A stretch of 64,000 bases of DNA from Chloroflexota bacterium (GTDB lineage Bacteria > Chloroflexota > Anaerolineae > JAAYZQ01): positions 138,926 through 202,925 of the forward strand of contig JAGVRI010000001.1 of assembly GCA_018606645.1 (NCBI GenBank). The letters are read 5' to 3'. Below the pieces are notes generated by a model. It saw nothing but the letters and a program-made list of their open reading frames with translations, did no database searches and was not told where the DNA came from. The position numbers were made by a program, and so were the translations under genes. Of this stretch, positions 60,663 to 64,000 are shown piece by piece (position 1 is the first letter of the stretch; every line of letters begins with the position of its first letter).

Positions 60663-61889
60663 CTAGAAACGACCATACCTCCTGGCTGCGGCCACAGCGG
60701 CGGCCAGCTTCTGCGGGGGGGTGGAGTAATCCACGGCGGCAATGCCGATGGAGAACCTGGCATGGGACTTGCCGTATTGGCATCGTTTTCGGATCTCGTC
60801 CTCGATCACCGACACCGGATCGTTGCACAGGACTCGGTCCGGCAGCGCACAAGAGCAGTAGAGATCGTGCTCCCGGGAAAAGTCGATCGCTTGCCGATAG
60901 TCCACATCGGCGCAGAACCAACCGCGGAAGCTTCCGGGGCCAACGGCTCCTCGTTCCCACATGGCGGGGAACCAATCAAGAGCCCGTTCATAGGTCATCG
61001 CATACCAGCAGGGGACCTGCGAACCGAGCGCCTGCCCGATCCTCACATAGTGATCCAATATCCACTCCTGGCCCTGGATCGGAGCAAACCCGGCGTAACT
61101 GCACAGGACCAGGCAGTCCGCGCCGACCTCGATGGCCGCCTGCCCCATGCGGATTATCCATTCGGTGGCCAGATCCATGCTGCGCTGGCACAGTTCCGGA
61201 TTCCGGCGAAGGGCTTTCATAAATTCGGCCCAGCCCATCATAAACATACCGGCCGTTCCCAAGGGGTCCACCCCAATGCACACCGCCAGCGGCATGACCC
61301 GATCCACCCCGTGCTCGCCGAACAGGCGCTTCATCTCACCACAGGCCCAGAGGTATCCGGGGTTTAGGCCGGTCCCGCGAGGGTCGGGAACCTCCAGCCC
61401 TTCCAGGTCTGCCAGGGACCTGATCGGATACTCCCCGACCAGGGCCGGGTTGCCATAGTCCATCATCACCGCCGTGGCTCCCCAGACCTCCACCGGATAG
61501 CTGATGGGATAGAGCACGGGAAGGTCAAGACCATATCGCGCGACGGTAGCCAGATGTGCCTTGACCAACCGCTTCGGATCTCGACAAAGGTCGCCAGGTT
61601 TCAAGGTCTCTCCTAAAACGTCCAGCGCCCGTGCGGCGTAGGGGTTAAAATAGTAGCACTCCACAAACAGTCTGTCGTGGTTCCGGCCTTCCAGCGTGGC
61701 TTCCCACCGTTGCCGGGGGCTCATCCGCTCCCCGGACTGAGCGATGTTCCGGACGATCCGGCGGCAGTACTCCCTGATCTCAAGCTGTTCCTTTTCAGAC
61801 CACTCAAACTCTAGTTGACTGAGGGGTACCCCGTACCAATCTGGAGCGCCTTCCAGCCTGCCTGGTTTGGCCGATCCTGGCATGTGCAT
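60663..61889 (-). CDS. URO-D-type corrinoid methyltransferase 1
   Basis: The roughly 408-residue protein has the uroporphyrinogen-decarboxylase fold used by MtaA, MtbA and CmuA to move methyl groups with a zinc-activated thiol or a corrinoid. The region HDLYCSCALPDRVL lies where MtaA has its H-x-C zinc ligands, and the C-terminal segment VDYSTPPQKL has no Cys where MtaA has its last ligand. It shares GAPDWYGVPLSQLEFEW with the second paralogue. It probably transfers a methyl group from an unknown donor to the corrinoid protein. Start at 61889 or 61883, both behind AAAGG. Confidence 0.85.
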   Translation of the reverse strand: MHMPGSAKPGRLEGAPDWYGVPLSQLEFEWSEKEQLEIREYCRRIVRNIAQSGERMSPRQRWEATLEGRNHDRLFVECYYFNPYAARALDVLGETLKPGDLCRDPKRLVKAHLATVARYGLDLPVLYPISYPVEVWGATAVMMDYGNPALVGEYPIRSLADLEGLEVPDPRGTGLNPGYLWACGEMKRLFGEHGVDRVMPLAVCIGVDPLGTAGMFMMGWAEFMKALRRNPELCQRSMDLATEWIIRMGQAAIEVGADCLVLCSYAGFAPIQGQEWILDHYVRIGQALGSQVPCWYAMTYERALDWFPAMWERGAVGPGSFRGWFCADVDYRQAIDFSREHDLYCSCALPDRVLCNDPVSVIEDEIRKRCQYGKSHARFSIGIAAVDYSTPPQKLAAAVAAARRYGRF

Positions 61890-61893
61890 CCCT

Positions 61894-62646
61894 TTACCGG
61901 CTGACCCGATCCCGCCATCGGGGAAGGTCACCGTTCCGCAGCGCTTTGACCTTGTTCAGCCCATCCACGGCATTCTCGCCAAAGGCGTCTGCCCCCACGT
62001 CATCACACCAGGCCTGATTGATCCCCCATCCTCCAATGAGATAGATTACCTCATCGCGGATGCCGGCATCGATCAAGGCATTGTGGATGGCCTGGCACTG
62101 GGGCTTGAGCGATCCCAGGGCCGAGGCGGCAACGACGGTCGCCTTGTGCTCTTTGGCCACCCTGGCGAACTCGCTGGCAGGCACGTCGGCGCCGAGATCC
62201 ACGACCCGGTAGCCGGCGCCGATAAAGGCGGCGGCCACGATCCGCTTGCCATTGTACTTCTCGTGCAGCCCGCCTTGGACGTTTCCGATGACCATGACCT
62301 CCCCGGTGGATGGGGCGCGCGCCTCCATCGCCGGGCACAGCATCTCCACCGCCTCGTTCATGATCTCGCTGGCCAGCACCAGGTCGCTGACGGAACGCTC
62401 TTTCTTCTGGATGAGTTCTCCAACGAGCTCCAGGCCGGGGCTCAGGGCGTCGGTGATCATACTCACGGGGTCTACCCCCACATCCAGACCTGCCTGAAGC
62501 AATCGGATGATCTCTTCGTCGTCGAGGTCCACCATGGCCTGTCTCAGCTTGCCCAGGATGTCCATCTGGAGCGCTGTATACCAACTGGAACACGGGCACT
62601 TGATCGAAGGTTGTTTCGCCTGCCCGGCGCTATCGCCTCGTGACAT
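61894..62646 (-). CDS. corrinoid (cobalamin-binding) methyl-carrier protein with altered motif
   Basis: The 250-residue protein follows the MtaC/MttC plan: a four-helix cap (LRQAMVDLDDEEIIRLL) and a Rossmann B12-binding domain. The usual D-x-H-x2-G becomes GGLHEKYNGKRIV: His128, the probable cobalt ligand, is kept but the Asp is Gly and two residues are inserted before the Gly. SAL (175-177) and GGWG (205-208) are present. The ATG at 62646 has GGGAGGAG, and adds 27 residues (with CPC) over the more conserved MDILGKL start. It is flanked by the two URO-D genes. Confidence 0.88.
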   Translation of the reverse strand: MSRGDSAGQAKQPSIKCPCSSWYTALQMDILGKLRQAMVDLDDEEIIRLLQAGLDVGVDPVSMITDALSPGLELVGELIQKKERSVSDLVLASEIMNEAVEMLCPAMEARAPSTGEVMVIGNVQGGLHEKYNGKRIVAAAFIGAGYRVVDLGADVPASEFARVAKEHKATVVAASALGSLKPQCQAIHNALIDAGIRDEVIYLIGGWGINQAWCDDVGADAFGENAVDGLNKVKALRNGDLPRWRDRVSR

Positions 62647-62671
62647 CTGCCAAAACTCCTCCCTTCGAAAA

Positions 62672-62750
62672 CAGACCGCGATTGACATCGCCCCTCAAGA
62701 GCCTTCAGCTGGCCATCGGCGCAGGCCGACGGAGCGCGTCCCCTCCGGGG
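62672..62750 (-). repeat. 79-bp dispersed repeat, family 2, copy B
   Basis: Read on the minus strand this copy runs CCCCGGAGGGGACGCG to CAATCGCGGTCTG, the same length and order as the copy at 3575-3653. It separates the corrinoid gene from the second URO-D gene. Confidence 0.75.
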
Positions 62751-62755
62751 ATGAA

Positions 62756-63991
62756 TCAGTATCTGCCATATTTCCTGGCTGCGGCGATCGCCGCATCCAG
62801 GTGTGAGGGCGGGGTCCAGTAGTCGCACATCCCAATGGCAATGGAGAATCTGACATATGGCTTTCCTAGTTCTACCAGATGCCGGATTTCCTCCTCGATG
62901 GCCGATACCGGCCCCTCCAACAGGATCCTGGCTGAGCCTATGCTGGCAATCACAAGATCGCGCTCCCGGTGCAGGTCGAGCATCGTCTTAATATCGCTCT
63001 GCTCATGGTCGTGATATCCGCCGCAGAAGCTGCCCGGACCCAACGCTCCTCTCTCCCAGAGGACTGGGATCCACTTGGCAGCCAGTCCAAAGCCGTAGCC
63101 GTAAATGATCGGCACCTGGGAGCCCAGGGCCTGGCCGACCCGGGCCCAGTAGTCCGCCAGCCACTCGTTGCCGGTCGTGTCGGTGGCCCCTACCATGGAG
63201 CAAACATACAGCGCGTCGGGTCTGGCTAGATCGATCACCGCCTGCCCATATCGGATCTCCCATGCGGTGGCCAATTCCAGGCATCGCCGGCAGAGCTCTG
63301 GGTTCCTGCGCATCGCCCGCAAGAAGGCAGCCCAACCAAGCATCCACAGCATGGCTGTGCCAACCGGACAGGCGCAGATATACGGGAATAGCGGCATCAC
63401 CTGGCTCAAGCCGTATTCGTCATAGATGCGCCTTAGCTCGCGGTTGGCCCACAGATAGCCCGGGAACAATCCATCCTTCCTGGGATCGGGGACCTCCATC
63501 CCTTCCAGGTCTTCCACAGACCGGATCGGAGGGTCTCCCATGGCGACCGGGTGGCCGTACTCGATCATCCGGGCGTGACCACCCCACAGCTCCTCGCCGT
63601 AGCTAATGGTATAATTGTGCGGGTAGTCCAGCCCGAACCGCGCCGCGTTGGCCAGTTGCATTTTGACCCACAGCTTCGGGTTCCGATACAGATCAATAGG
63701 TTTCAAGGCATCGGCGCTGGAATCCAGGACCCGCACCCCGAACCCATTCCCATGCAGGATGGCGATCAAGACGCGGTCTCTCGGTCTGCCCTCGACGGTC
63801 GCCCGAAACCGCTCCAAGGGGGTCATCCCCCCCTCTTGCTCGACATTCTTCAGAATCTTTTCAGAGTACCGTTCGATCTCCAGTTTCTCTTCGGGCGACC
63901 ACTCGAAATGCAGTTCATCCAGAGGGGTGCCGTACCAGTCAGGGGCGCCCTTCAGTTCTCCAAGTTGTTTGAGCCTTTTGTGCTTCGCCAC
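62756..63991 (-). CDS. URO-D-type corrinoid methyltransferase 2 (start uncertain at window edge)
   Basis: The 411-residue paralogue of the neighbouring URO-D protein, sharing ELKGAPDWYGTPLDELHFEW, PDPRKDGLFPGYLWA and a final AAARKYGRY. In contrast to its partner it has DLVIASIGSARILL at the presumed H-x-C site, with no Cys, but GMCDYWTPPSHL with a Cys at the C-terminal zinc-ligand position. The two proteins may thus use different donors or form a mixed site. A GTG start lies at 63991, but the upstream sequence is cut, so the true start could be beyond the window. Confidence 0.83.
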   Translation of the reverse strand: MAKHKRLKQLGELKGAPDWYGTPLDELHFEWSPEEKLEIERYSEKILKNVEQEGGMTPLERFRATVEGRPRDRVLIAILHGNGFGVRVLDSSADALKPIDLYRNPKLWVKMQLANAARFGLDYPHNYTISYGEELWGGHARMIEYGHPVAMGDPPIRSVEDLEGMEVPDPRKDGLFPGYLWANRELRRIYDEYGLSQVMPLFPYICACPVGTAMLWMLGWAAFLRAMRRNPELCRRCLELATAWEIRYGQAVIDLARPDALYVCSMVGATDTTGNEWLADYWARVGQALGSQVPIIYGYGFGLAAKWIPVLWERGALGPGSFCGGYHDHEQSDIKTMLDLHRERDLVIASIGSARILLEGPVSAIEEEIRHLVELGKPYVRFSIAIGMCDYWTPPSHLDAAIAAARKYGRY

Positions 63992-64000
63992 GTTGATCCA

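Noticed and set aside
1-64000. tRNA or rRNA genes
   Set aside because: No cloverleaf with a GGTTCRAATCC-type arm in intergenic sequence was found by eye; matches such as GGTTCGAACGG near 5036 lie within coding sequence.

Overview
The window is a GC-rich bacterial chromosome segment, most likely from a member of the Chloroflexota (Anaerolineae-like). This is an inference from gene content: HEAT-repeat proteins, a ba3-like haem-copper oxidase set, YvlB/YvlD-like pair, DUF951, a 7TM-GAF-HTH regulator and corrinoid methyltransferases. No rRNA or tRNA was seen, so the taxonomy is not proven. Promoters are unusually easy to read; several are TTGACA-N17-TATAAT, and rtcA, hisS and possibly hypA start at or next to the predicted transcript start (leaderless).

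Layout. 1-10.6 kb: a truncated HEAT-repeat membrane protein, then a surface-glycan operon (polytopic membrane protein, GT2, a GT2-GT4 fusion, a coiled-coil protein, two GT4 enzymes). 10.7-14.0 kb: an OmpR-type response regulator divergent from a three-gene haem-copper oxidoreductase operon (34-aa subunit IIa-like protein, subunit II, subunit I). Subunit II has lost three CuA ligands and subunit I has acidic residues where oxygen reductases carry the CuB His/Tyr, which points to a quinol-linked nitric-oxide-reductase-like enzyme. 14.1-22.9 kb: ECF sigma factor, DegV, small membrane protein, FabH, YvlD/YvlB pair, double GNAT protein, SecD-SecF, glycerophosphodiester phosphodiesterase, DUF951.

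23.2-25.8 kb is an accessory island with its own consensus promoter: an HTH/GIY-YIG-like protein and a clearly AT-rich ApeA-like HEPN protein (anti-phage family), followed by a 24-bp tandem repeat. 25.9-32.0 kb holds a full set of [NiFe]-hydrogenase maturation genes: hypA-hypB-hypF-hypD-hypE on the minus strand with translational overlaps, and hypC divergent. No hydrogenase structural gene is in the window. 32-53.3 kb is mostly housekeeping: leucyl aminopeptidase, OsmC, HEAT protein, DUF123, GAF response regulator, a remnant of an S74-chaperone protein, EthD, RtcA, HerA-like ATPase, HisS, GNAT, 7TM-GAF-HTH regulator, S1 protein, FtsK, an HhH membrane protein, yebC-ruvC-ruvA, mtaB, and a SWIM protein.

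53.7-64.0 kb (all minus strand) is a one-carbon module: two URO-D-type methyltransferases, a corrinoid protein with an altered cobalamin motif, an MtrH-family methyltransferase, a GcvH-like lipoyl protein, a RACo/RamA-type corrinoid activator, lipoyl synthase, a GlcD-like flavoprotein and an HdrD/GlcF-like Fe-S protein with two complete CCG domains. The presence of a lipoyl protein and its synthase next to a disulfide-reductase-type protein suggests a lipoyl-linked electron or carbon relay coupled to corrinoid methyl transfer. I regard this and the nitric-oxide-reductase-like operon as the two most interesting systems.

Two families of dispersed intergenic repeats run through the window: a palindromic element of about 44 bp (at least eight loci) and a 79-bp element (two copies, 59 kb apart).
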